This document shows, piece by piece, positions 25,120 to 32,428 of a stretch of 64,000 bases of DNA. Where the stretch lies: positions 434,001-498,000 of the forward strand of contig NZ_JACSMD010000001.1 of the NCBI RefSeq assembly GCF_018618475.1, written 5' to 3'. Made by a program: the position numbers and the translations under genes. Each line of letters opens with the position of its first letter. The first letter of the stretch is position 1. This DNA comes from Exiguobacterium sp. s122. Lineage in GTDB: Bacteria; Bacillota; Bacilli; Exiguobacteriales; Exiguobacteriaceae. Below the pieces are notes generated by a model. That model made no database searches, was not told where the DNA came from, and saw nothing but the letters and a program-made list of their open reading frames with translations.

Positions 25120-26115
25120 GTGCATACACCACTAAATCGGGCTGAGACAATGTCTCAGCCCTCCTTTTCTACCATATGGACGAAGTCGTTTCTCTTCGCG
25201 ACGCTCGTCGTCTTACTACTCGCAGTCTTATCGCTCTTTACGGGCGTGTATGATCTTCGTGCCGACTTCGACATGTTTTGGATCACGCGGGTGCCGCGTA
25301 CGGTCGCCCTCATGTTGACGGGGGCCGCGATGGCGATGTCGGGGCTCGTCATGCAGCTCATCACGCAAAACCGGCTCGTCGAACCGACGACGACGGGGAC
25401 GCTCGAATGGGCCGGGCTCGGGCTGTTGACTGTATACTTACTCGTCCCGGCTCCGACGCTCGTGATGCGGATGACGGGAGCAATCGTCTTCTCGTTTGTC
25501 GGGACGATGGTGTTCTTTTGGTTTTTGCGTTCGGTCAAGCTCCGCTCGTCGTTGATCGTCCCGATTATCGGGCTCATGCTCGGCGCCGTCATCTCGGCCG
25601 TCTCCACGTTTCTCGGTCTCTTCTTTCGAATGAGCCAGACACTTGAAGGTTGGTTCGTCGGCTCATTCGCCTCGGTTCAGGTCGGGCGCTATGAGTACTT
25701 GTGGCTCATCCTCATCGCGACGGTGCTCATCTTCTTGCTTGCGAACCGGTTGACGCTCGCGGGACTTGGGGAAGACGTCGCAACGAGCCTCGGGGTGAAC
25801 TACAACCAGCTCATGATGATGGCGACCGGACTCATCGCCCTCTCGGTCGGGGTTGTCGCGACAGTCATTGGCAATTTACCGTTCCTCGGCTTAATTGTCC
25901 CGAACCTCGTCTCGATGTTTCGAGGAGACGACTTACGGAGTAACTTGCCTTGGGTGTGCGTCATGGGGATGGGGGCGATTCTCGTCTGTGATTTGATTTC
26001 GCGGACGATCATCGCACCGTTCGAACTTCCGGTCTCCCTCATTCTTGGGACGGTCGGCGCGTTCGTCTTCATCGGAATCTTACTAAAACAACGGAAGCGG
26101 GGAGGGGTTCGATGA
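25120..26115 (+). CDS. FecCD-family siderophore permease, first subunit
   Basis: A 331-residue membrane protein, YclN type, with about nine helices and the FecCD motif RVPRTVALMLTGAAMAMSG (residues ~49-67). The start is the GTG at 25120, placed 7-8 bp from AAGGAG. A strong hairpin covers codons 7-14 (25139-25161). An alternative ATG at 25150 lies in the loop of that hairpin and has no ribosome site. The 3' end overlaps the second permease by 4 bp. Confidence 0.92.
   Translation: MHTPLNRAETMSQPSFSTIWTKSFLFATLVVLLLAVLSLFTGVYDLRADFDMFWITRVPRTVALMLTGAAMAMSGLVMQLITQNRLVEPTTTGTLEWAGLGLLTVYLLVPAPTLVMRMTGAIVFSFVGTMVFFWFLRSVKLRSSLIVPIIGLMLGAVISAVSTFLGLFFRMSQTLEGWFVGSFASVQVGRYEYLWLILIATVLIFLLANRLTLAGLGEDVATSLGVNYNQLMMMATGLIALSVGVVATVIGNLPFLGLIVPNLVSMFRGDDLRSNLPWVCVMGMGAILVCDLISRTIIAPFELPVSLILGTVGAFVFIGILLKQRKRGGVR
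25139..25161 (+). promoter_or_regulatory. Attenuator-like hairpin inside the first permease gene
   Basis: Perfect 10-bp stem GGGCTGAGAC / GTCTCAGCCC with an AAT loop, followed by TCCTTTTCT. It resembles a leaky terminator just after the binding-protein gene and would lower expression of the membrane subunits relative to the binding protein. Confidence 0.6.
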
Positions 26116-27173
26116 GTACGGTCATCGAGAAAGAAGGATATGAAGTGGACGTCCGTCTGCTTCAAGAAAAGGAGCGGAGTGCGTCGGCGTTCCGTTCGAG
26201 ACGAGAGGAGCGGCGCTATTGGCTCTTCCTCGCCGCCTTCATCATCGGTGGCGTGTTCTGTGCGCTCGGGTTGTTGCTTTACAATAACCCGGTCGCCCTC
26301 GACTCACCATCATTTTGGCCGGTCGTCGAGCGGCGCGTCGTCGCCGTCACGACGATGGCGATCGCGGCACTTTGTCAGAGCCTGGCGACCGTCGCCTTCC
26401 ATTCCGTGACGAACAACCGGATTATCACGCCATCACTCCTCGGGTATGACGCCCTCTATTCGACGATTCAGACGAGTATGATTTTCTTCTTCGGGGCTGG
26501 TGCCTTAGTCGGCTTCACTGGGACGGGGGCGTTCTTGACGCAGGTCGGGCTGATGGTGCTCATGAGCCTCCTGTTGTATGGCTGGTTGTTATCGGGGAAA
26601 TACGCCAACCTACAGCTCATGCTACTCGTCGGGATTATCATCGGGACCGGACTCAACTCGGTGTCGACGTTCATGCGCCGCATGCTCGCGCCGTCCGACT
26701 TTGATATCTTACAGGCACGGTTGTTCGGTTCGGTGACGAATGCGGACGCGGCCTACTTTCCGATCGTCATCCCGATCGTGATTGTCGTCGGGGTGTTATT
26801 GTACGCGTTCTCGAACCGACTCAATCTCGTCGCACTCGGGAAAGACGTGGCGACGTCGTTCGGCGTGGACCACCGAATGAGCGTCATCTATACGCTCATT
26901 CTCATCTCCCTTCTCATGTCAGTGTCGACGGCACTCATCGGACCGCTCACGTTCTTCGGCTTCTTGGTCGCGACGCTCAGCTACCAGGTCGCCTCGACGT
27001 ATGACCACAAATACGTCTTCCCGATGGCGTTCGCGCTCGGCTTCTTCGTTTTGACGAGCGCCTACTTCTTCATGTACCACATCTTCAATACGCCAAGTGT
27101 CGTCTCCGTCATCATCGAACTGTTCGGCGGCATCATTTTCTTGGCAGTCATTCTTAAGCGGAGGTCCTTATGA
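26112..27173 (+). CDS. FecCD-family siderophore permease, second subunit
   Basis: A 353-residue protein of YclO type with about nine helices after a charged cytoplasmic N-terminus of ~35 residues. It has the conserved RRVVAVTTMAIAALCQSLA region and helix 9 motif NTPSVVSVIIELFGGI. Overlaps both neighbours by 4 bp. Forms the heterodimeric channel with the preceding permease. Confidence 0.92.
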   Translation: MSTVIEKEGYEVDVRLLQEKERSASAFRSRREERRYWLFLAAFIIGGVFCALGLLLYNNPVALDSPSFWPVVERRVVAVTTMAIAALCQSLATVAFHSVTNNRIITPSLLGYDALYSTIQTSMIFFFGAGALVGFTGTGAFLTQVGLMVLMSLLLYGWLLSGKYANLQLMLLVGIIIGTGLNSVSTFMRRMLAPSDFDILQARLFGSVTNADAAYFPIVIPIVIVVGVLLYAFSNRLNLVALGKDVATSFGVDHRMSVIYTLILISLLMSVSTALIGPLTFFGFLVATLSYQVASTYDHKYVFPMAFALGFFVLTSAYFFMYHIFNTPSVVSVIIELFGGIIFLAVILKRRSL

Positions 27174-27922
27174 TTCAACTCGAACAAGTGAAAAAATCGT
27201 ACGCAGATCACGTCCACATCGGACCGATCGACCTTGATATCCCGAAGGCGGGGTTCACGTCGCTCATTGGTCCGAACGGGGCCGGGAAGTCGACGACGCT
27301 CATGATGATCGGTCGTCTGCTCCATTTAGATGAAGGCCAAATTCAAGTTGCCGGCATGGACGTGTCGAGCACGAAGTCGAAAGACTTGGCGAAAATCATC
27401 ACGATTCTCCGGCAAGAGAATCATTTCGTGACGCGCCTGACCGTGCGTCAACTCGCCGGCTTCGGTCGCTTCCCGTACTCGAAGGGACGGCTGACGAAAG
27501 AAGATGAGGCGATTATCTCGAAATACATCGACTTTCTTGATTTGACGCATCTCGAGCACCGTTACCTCGACGAGCTGTCGGGTGGTCAGCGCCAACGGGC
27601 GTATGTTGCGATGGTGCTCTGTCAGGAGACGGAATACGTGCTCCTCGACGAACCGCTCAACAATTTAGACATCGCCCGCTCGGTACAGATGATGGAATAC
27701 TTACGGCACGTCGCCGACGAGTTCGGTCGGACGATCGTCACCGTGCTCCACGATATCAACTTCGCGGCGAAATACTCGGACCGCATCTGTGCGATGAAAG
27801 ACGGACAAATTGCCGCGTTCGGGACGGTCGACGAGATTATGAACGGGGACATCCTGTCCAACATCTTCGAGACGAAGCTCGAGGTCATCCAAGGCCCGTA
27901 CGGACCGATTGCGGTCTACTAA
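27170..27922 (+). CDS. Siderophore ABC transporter ATPase, YclP type
   Basis: A 250-residue ATPase: Walker A GPNGAGKST, Q-loop LRQENHF, signature LSGGQRQRAYVAM, Walker B EYVLLDEPLNNLD, switch His in VLHDINFA. Order binding protein-permease-permease-ATPase matches catecholate uptake loci such as Bacillus yclNOPQ, with the binding protein first here. Overlaps the second permease by 4 bp. Confidence 0.93.
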   Translation: MIQLEQVKKSYADHVHIGPIDLDIPKAGFTSLIGPNGAGKSTTLMMIGRLLHLDEGQIQVAGMDVSSTKSKDLAKIITILRQENHFVTRLTVRQLAGFGRFPYSKGRLTKEDEAIISKYIDFLDLTHLEHRYLDELSGGQRQRAYVAMVLCQETEYVLLDEPLNNLDIARSVQMMEYLRHVADEFGRTIVTVLHDINFAAKYSDRICAMKDGQIAAFGTVDEIMNGDILSNIFETKLEVIQGPYGPIAVY

Positions 27923-27945
27923 TCATATAGAAGGAAGTGACGACG

Positions 27946-28668
27946 ATGCAGATTTACTGGACACCAATTTTAGATGTCGTAAAAGAAGCGGCTGATACAT
28001 ATACGTTCCGACTCGAACGGCCGGACGGCTTCACGTGGGAGGAAGGGGCGCACACGCATTTCGCGCTCGAAGGGTTCAATAAAGAGGAGCGACCGAACCG
28101 GAGTCTGATTCGCCACATGTCGATCTCGACGTTACCGCGAGAAGGCGTGATTGGCATCACGACACGTATTAAAGAAGAATGTTCCGAGTTCAAGTCGATT
28201 CTCCGGAAAATGACGCTCGGTGAGAACGTTGCCATCTTCAAGACGCATTCGAACGTGCCGTTGAAGCGCGTCGGGAAGAACGTTTACTTGTTGTCGGCGG
28301 GTGTCGGGCTCGCGACGTTCCGTCCGCTCGTCCTCGACTATTTGACGGATGGGGAAGGGGTGCCGCACCTCCATTCGTTAAACGTCGACTCGTCGGCGAA
28401 CTATCTATTTCAAGATGTCTTCACATCAACCGAGAAGTTCACAGCCGCGTTCGTCGATAGCCGCACTCGCTACCATGAAACGGTCAAGACGCTCGCACAG
28501 GATTTGGACGGACTATATTATGTCGTCGGGAGCGATGATTTCTTGCGTGAGACGATTGCGTCGTTGCGTGAGCAGGGAATTGCGCGCGAACAGATCGTAC
28601 TCGATAAGCATGATGTTCAGCTGGATGCGTTTTTTACCGAAAGAGACGAAAACGTGATTTCTTCTTAA
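27946..28668 (+). CDS. Flavin-dependent ferric-siderophore reductase-like protein
   Basis: A 240-residue ferredoxin-NADP reductase-type protein. The flavin-binding beta barrel has RHMSISTLP (the RxYS-type motif), and the NAD(P) domain has LLSAGVGLATFRPLVL. No heme, 2Fe-2S cysteines or membrane segment. The start is the ATG at 27946 behind AGAAGGA. It lies 23 bp after the ATPase in the Fur-controlled operon. The likely role is NAD(P)H-driven reduction of imported ferric siderophore to release iron. The exact family (SIP or FNR) is uncertain. Confidence 0.82.
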   Translation: MQIYWTPILDVVKEAADTYTFRLERPDGFTWEEGAHTHFALEGFNKEERPNRSLIRHMSISTLPREGVIGITTRIKEECSEFKSILRKMTLGENVAIFKTHSNVPLKRVGKNVYLLSAGVGLATFRPLVLDYLTDGEGVPHLHSLNVDSSANYLFQDVFTSTEKFTAAFVDSRTRYHETVKTLAQDLDGLYYVVGSDDFLRETIASLREQGIAREQIVLDKHDVQLDAFFTERDENVISS

Positions 28669-28701
28669 TTCAGAAAATCAGATCTGGGTAATCTAGCGCA
28701 A

Positions 28702-28747
28702 AAAAGGGATCGGATTCATTCAACACAGAATGAGTCCGATCCCTTTT
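28702..28747. terminator. Bidirectional terminator after the siderophore operon
   Basis: Long stem AAAAGGGATCGGA and TCATTC paired with GAATGA and TCCGATCCCTTTT, with one mismatch. Confidence 0.93.
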
Positions 28748-28773
28748 CGTGTCCCAAGGACGTCAGATGCGCC

Positions 28774-29214
28774 TCAGAACGTGAACTCGATGCCTTTCGA
28801 GGTGAGCCAAGCAATCAACACGCCATACCCGAAGATGCTGATGGCTGAATAGATGAGGAGGGTGGAGCGCCTCATCCCAATGGAATGGCCAATCACACCG
28901 ACGACCCATGACCCGAGTAAGGGTGTGATGAGGAGAATCGACCAGCTACCATGCTCGCGCATCAAATGACTGAATCGGTGCTTCTCTAGGCGATCGAGCC
29001 AGCCGCTCAGACGTTTGAAACGATGGAGCCAATCATAGAAATAGGCGAGGAGAGGAACCGGTAAAAAGTTCCCGAATCCGGCCCAAAGCACCGCAGAGAC
29101 ATGATCGAGACCGAGTAACATCGTACTCGGGATAGCCAAGTAGATTTCGAACATAGGGAAGAATCCCATAAACCACGCAGTTGCAGACAGACTGATGTAT
29201 TCAAACAGATTCAT
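28774..29214 (-). CDS. Small multidrug export family membrane protein (COG2426)
   Basis: A 146-residue protein with four membrane helices. The motif GFFPMFEIYLAIPS at the end of helix 1 is characteristic of the 'putative small multi-drug export' family (COG2426); the central basic helix (RFKRLSGWLDRLEKHR) is cytoplasmic. AAGGAGAACC precedes the ATG. Drug export has not been firmly shown for the family. Confidence 0.82.
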   Translation of the reverse strand: MNLFEYISLSATAWFMGFFPMFEIYLAIPSTMLLGLDHVSAVLWAGFGNFLPVPLLAYFYDWLHRFKRLSGWLDRLEKHRFSHLMREHGSWSILLITPLLGSWVVGVIGHSIGMRRSTLLIYSAISIFGYGVLIAWLTSKGIEFTF

Positions 29215-29512
29215 GTTGGTTCTCCTTAGTCTTCAGCATATTGTGAATAAACAGAAGTAGAAAGTTAATACGGTTTTATTTACATGGTAAGCTAGTTATA
29301 GACAAGTCAATGAACACTCATTTCATTTAGTTTACTTAACTTAACTATATCGTCACTTAAAATGAATTGCAAGGCTGAAAGGTTCTCATCGATAGGTCGA
29401 ATCTTTCTTCTGATGTGATATGCGAAAACGCATCTCCGATTTCTTCGAAGACGCGCTCGATGGATCGATTCATCTTTTTTTAATCACGTTGTAGGAATAG
29501 ACGGATGCTCCG
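29215..29512. other. AT-rich intergenic region with a 38-codon ORF
   Basis: No strong gene. On the minus strand 29357-29473 an ORF of 38 codons begins MNRSIERVFEEIGDAFSHIT and reads like real protein, but has no ribosome binding site. It may be a relic gene end downstream of trpG. A run of T at 29476-29482 gives no clear stem. Confidence 0.3.
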
Positions 29513-30088
29513 TCAGACCGCGGACACATGCCCCGGTCTTTTCGCGCACCTCTCAACGAACCGCTCGAACACATCCCGTCCTTCGGGCGTCCCGATTGAT
29601 TCAGGGTGGAACTGGACGCCATATGTCGGATGGTCAGGATGCTCGAGCGCCATAATGACACCGTCTTCTGTGCGAGCGGTGACGGGAAGTTTCGTCTCTT
29701 GGACGATGAGCGAGTGATAGCGCATGACGTCGAGCGATTCTCCATCAAACAAGACGGACGAGCTCGTCAAAATGCGCGACATCTTCCCGTGCATGACTTG
29801 ATTTGCTCGGCCGACCGTCCCGCCGAACGCCTCGGCGATGACTTGATGGCCGAGACAGATACCGAGTATGGGAATCACGCCGGAGAGCTCCCGGACGACA
29901 TCGAGCGAGATACCAGCGTCACGCGGGCCGCCGGGGCCAGGGGAGATGATGATCCCGGATGGATTGAGGTCCCGAATCGCCTCGACCGAGAGTTCATCGT
30001 TCCGGACGACGATGACGTCACTGAACCGGGCGACGTCTTGATAAACGTTATACGTGAACGAGTCGTAGTTGTCGATGAGTAGAATCAT
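29513..30088 (-). CDS. trpG: Anthranilate synthase glutamine amidotransferase subunit
   Basis: A 191-residue class I glutamine amidotransferase. The oxyanion and nucleophile motifs are SPGPGGPRD and GICLGHQVIAEAFGG (Cys ~79), and the His-Glu pair is in FHPESIGTPEG. It provides ammonia from glutamine to TrpE. The start overlaps the trpE stop by 4 bp. In many Bacillales one such subunit also serves PabB for folate; its pairing with TrpE here favours tryptophan synthesis. Confidence 0.92.
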   Translation of the reverse strand: MILLIDNYDSFTYNVYQDVARFSDVIVVRNDELSVEAIRDLNPSGIIISPGPGGPRDAGISLDVVRELSGVIPILGICLGHQVIAEAFGGTVGRANQVMHGKMSRILTSSSVLFDGESLDVMRYHSLIVQETKLPVTARTEDGVIMALEHPDHPTYGVQFHPESIGTPEGRDVFERFVERCAKRPGHVSAV

Positions 30089-31416
30089 GCGAACACCTCC
30101 AGAAGGGATTTGGCCTTATGCAGCGTCTCTTCATATTCCGACACGGGGTTGGAGTCATAGACGATCCCAGCGCCGGCTTGCACATGGGCCGTGTCGCCTT
30201 GCACGATCATCGTCCGAATGGCGAGCGCGAAGTCGAAGCCGCCCCGGACGTCGAGATACCCGACCGCCCCGGCGTACACTTCGCGTTTTACCGTCTCGAG
30301 CTCGTCAATGAGTTGCATCGCCCGAATCTTCGGTGCCCCGGAGACGGTGCCGGCCGGAAGACAGGCACGCAACGCGTCAATCGGATTCAAGTCGTCACGC
30401 AGCTCGCCTGCGACTTCAGAGACGAGGTGCATGACGTTTTTGAAGCGCTCGAGCTCGATTTGTTTCGGAATTGTGACGGTGCCGACCTTTGCGACGCGGC
30501 CGATATCGTTTCGCCCGAGGTCAAGTAGCATCCGGTGCTCGGCGAGTTCTTTCTCGTCGGCGAGGAGCGACTCGCCGTGACGAATGTCTTCCTCGACTGT
30601 CTTGCCGCGCGGGCGAGTACCGGCAATCGGGTTCGTCGTCACCCGGCTCCCGCTTACTTGGACGAGGCTCTCCGGGGAGGCACCGAGGACAATCGCTTCC
30701 CCGAGATCGATATAGAATAAGTACGGGCTCGGGTTCTGTTTCCGGAGCGTCCGGTAAAAGTGGAACGGGTCACCGGTGAACGTCGCGTCGATCCGTTGCG
30801 ACAAGACGAGTTGGAACACTTCGCCGGCGAGAATCGCTTCTTTCGCCTTCAAGACGCGTTCGATGAATTCCTCTTTCTCGGTCAAGATGCGCTCGCTCGT
30901 CCGAACGACCGGTTCGAGCGTGTGTGTCTGTGCCGTCTCGAGTTGGTGCTGAATCTCGTCGAGCCGCTCCATTGCGTTCGTCTCGCCGGTGTCGATCAAG
31001 ATGACCTGTTCCTCGAGGTGATCATACAAGACGATTGTCTCGTAGCGTTGGAACAACGCATCCGGCAAACCACGCGTCTCGCTCGGCGTATTCGGGATCG
31101 GTTCATAGACGCGCTGCATGTCATAACCGATATAGCCGATGGCACCACCGATGAAAGGGTACGGGACGTCCGGAACGTCACGGGTGATGAGCGCGGACAA
31201 ATGGGCGAGCGGGTCGTCCGTCTCAAGCGTTCCGTTTGCGTCCGAAACGCGCTTCCCGTCGACTCGTATCGTCTCGACCGGGTTCGCCGCGACAATCGAG
31301 TAGCGACCATGCTTGCCTTCGGCGCGGCTTTCGAGCAATACTTTTCGTTCACCTTCTAGACGGTGGAAAATAGCCACCGGTGTCAGTTCATCGCCATTGA
31401 TGATTCGTTGTTCCAT
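30085..31416 (-). CDS. trpE: Anthranilate synthase component I
   Basis: A 443-residue enzyme converting chorismate and ammonia to anthranilate. The N-terminal LLES at residues 27-30 is part of the tryptophan feedback site. The catalytic part has NPIAGTRPRG, LDLGRNDIGRVAKVGTV and PAGTVSGAPK. The Ala in 'PIAGTRPRG' indicates TrpE; PabB has Lys there. The start is the ATG at 31416 behind ATAAGGAGG. No other trp genes follow trpG. A tryptophan T-box (31986-32264) reads toward trpE, but a complete gene on the other strand lies between. Confidence 0.94.
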   Translation of the reverse strand: MEQRIINGDELTPVAIFHRLEGERKVLLESRAEGKHGRYSIVAANPVETIRVDGKRVSDANGTLETDDPLAHLSALITRDVPDVPYPFIGGAIGYIGYDMQRVYEPIPNTPSETRGLPDALFQRYETIVLYDHLEEQVILIDTGETNAMERLDEIQHQLETAQTHTLEPVVRTSERILTEKEEFIERVLKAKEAILAGEVFQLVLSQRIDATFTGDPFHFYRTLRKQNPSPYLFYIDLGEAIVLGASPESLVQVSGSRVTTNPIAGTRPRGKTVEEDIRHGESLLADEKELAEHRMLLDLGRNDIGRVAKVGTVTIPKQIELERFKNVMHLVSEVAGELRDDLNPIDALRACLPAGTVSGAPKIRAMQLIDELETVKREVYAGAVGYLDVRGGFDFALAIRTMIVQGDTAHVQAGAGIVYDSNPVSEYEETLHKAKSLLEVFA

Positions 31417-31436
31417 AAGATTGACCTCCTTATAAT
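31408..31436 (+). promoter_or_regulatory. Sigma-A promoter of the DUF3885-like gene
   Basis: TTGTTC, 17 bp, TATAAT. It covers the start codon and ribosome site of the divergent trpE. Confidence 0.65.
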
Positions 31437-31458
31437 GGATAAAGAAAGGGGAAAGCAC

Positions 31459-32016
31459 ATGCAAATTTTAAGACCAGACGAGTTCTCATGTGACCCGTTG
31501 ACACATCATATCGAGCTTGAAGAAGAATCATCACCTTACTTGAATTCGGACGTATTAAATCCGGCTTATTTTCAGTCGGTCGTGAAGAAGTCGCATGATC
31601 TGGTAGACGCCTTGTTCGAGGAAGGAGATCCTATCCTTCTCGTCTATCATGTATACGGTTCTCCGTTTCAACCGACATATCTGTCCCGATTCATTCGTAA
31701 TCGAGAGGCACGGTACAACACAACGTTGACACAGACAGCTTTGGGTGAAGAAGCAGTTTGGACAGCTACAGTCCCGATTCCAGACAAGAAACAGCTTCGA
31801 CTCCATTCGCTTTTAGAAGCGATTTGTCACCAAGACTTCCACTTCACGCCACGACTTTGTCGACGATGTGGCACGTGTCCTTCTGTACAACTCATTCATC
31901 GAACGAAAGGATACGTGTTATTTATTTATGATGACCGTGGCGCCTATATCCGTGGGACATCAATCGAACAACTTCAAGCCATCCAACAAAAAATCTCCTC
32001 GTCCTTCATGCCCTAA
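31459..32016 (+). CDS. DUF3885-like protein lying between trpE and its T-box
   Basis: A 185-residue soluble protein. The part around ILLVYHVYG, VWTATVPIP, and IYDDRGAYIRGTS follows the DUF3885 pattern (a conserved YDDRG near the C-terminus). It has four Cys (CRRCGTC around 145-151). The start is the ATG at 31459 behind GAAAGGGG. Its last codons form one arm of the T-box terminator, and transcripts from the T-box would be antisense to the whole gene. Function unknown. Confidence 0.75.
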   Translation: MQILRPDEFSCDPLTHHIELEEESSPYLNSDVLNPAYFQSVVKKSHDLVDALFEEGDPILLVYHVYGSPFQPTYLSRFIRNREARYNTTLTQTALGEEAVWTATVPIPDKKQLRLHSLLEAICHQDFHFTPRLCRRCGTCPSVQLIHRTKGYVLFIYDDRGAYIRGTSIEQLQAIQQKISSSFMP

Positions 32017-32264
32017 CGGACATGAAGGACGAGGAGATTCCCCGTGTTGCCACCTTCGTTGAGAGACGACACGTCTCCCCACTCATCGCGAACGATCATT
32101 CGCTGTCCTCGTTAACGGGAGGACCCGTCAGAGCCTACGTATCGGTCTGAACGCTCAAAAGCCCATTCATGCGGGCGACGTCACCGGTTCACATCGACCA
32201 CCGGCTTTCTGGAGACGCCACGTCCGCATTACTCTTCTTTCTCATCGCGAGTTCGTATGATGTT
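31986..32264 (-). ncRNA. Tryptophan T-box riboswitch
   Basis: Read on the minus strand. It has the stem I K-turn/AG-bulge segment GATGAGAAAGAAGAGTA (32228-32248 region), the distal loop segment with AGAAAGCCGGTGG and GAACCGG, and the specifier region GAATGGGCTTTTGAGC with specifier codon TGG (Trp) at 32163-32165. The T-box sequence GAAGGTGGCAACACGGG (32041-32057) pairs with uncharged tRNA. A terminator stem with perfect 19-bp arms (31992-32010 and 32021-32039) ends in a T run at 31986-31991. It should allow readthrough when tRNA-Trp is uncharged. Downstream lies, first, the antisense of the DUF3885-like gene and then trpE. Confidence 0.93.
31992..32039 (-). terminator. T-box terminator stem
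   Basis: Perfect 19-bp arms with T run on the minus strand only. The left arm is also the last seven codons of the plus-strand gene; on the plus strand there is no T run. Confidence 0.92.
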
Positions 32265-32270
32265 ATCGTC

Positions 32271-32299
32271 ACTTTACAGGTCAGAGGAGAACTTGTCAA
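32271..32299 (-). promoter_or_regulatory. Sigma-A promoter of the T-box transcript
   Basis: TTGACA (32294-32299), 17 bp, TAAAGT (32271-32276), giving a start near 32264, just before stem I. Confidence 0.75.
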
Positions 32300-32352
32300 T
32301 ACACAGACACACGAAAATCTTGAAATCGAGATGAAATCTTTTCGTAACATAA

Positions 32353-32383
32353 TTGAAACATTTTCTGTCATATCCCGTATACT
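32353..32383 (+). promoter_or_regulatory. Possible promoter of the subtilase gene
   Basis: TTGAAA, 19 bp, TATACT. The spacer is longer than ideal. Confidence 0.4.
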
Positions 32384-32428
32384 ATATCCAAGGTGATTCA
32401 CCTAATACTTGGAAAAGAGGGAAACAAG

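Noticed and set aside
30085-31416. pabB (p-aminobenzoate synthase) instead of trpE.
   Set aside because: The catalytic motif is PIAGTRPRG (Ala), the LLES feedback site is present, and a tryptophan T-box points to the gene.
31992-32039. Terminator for the plus-strand DUF3885-like gene.
   Set aside because: The stem has a T run only on the minus strand; on the plus strand it is followed by CCCCG, so it belongs to the T-box.
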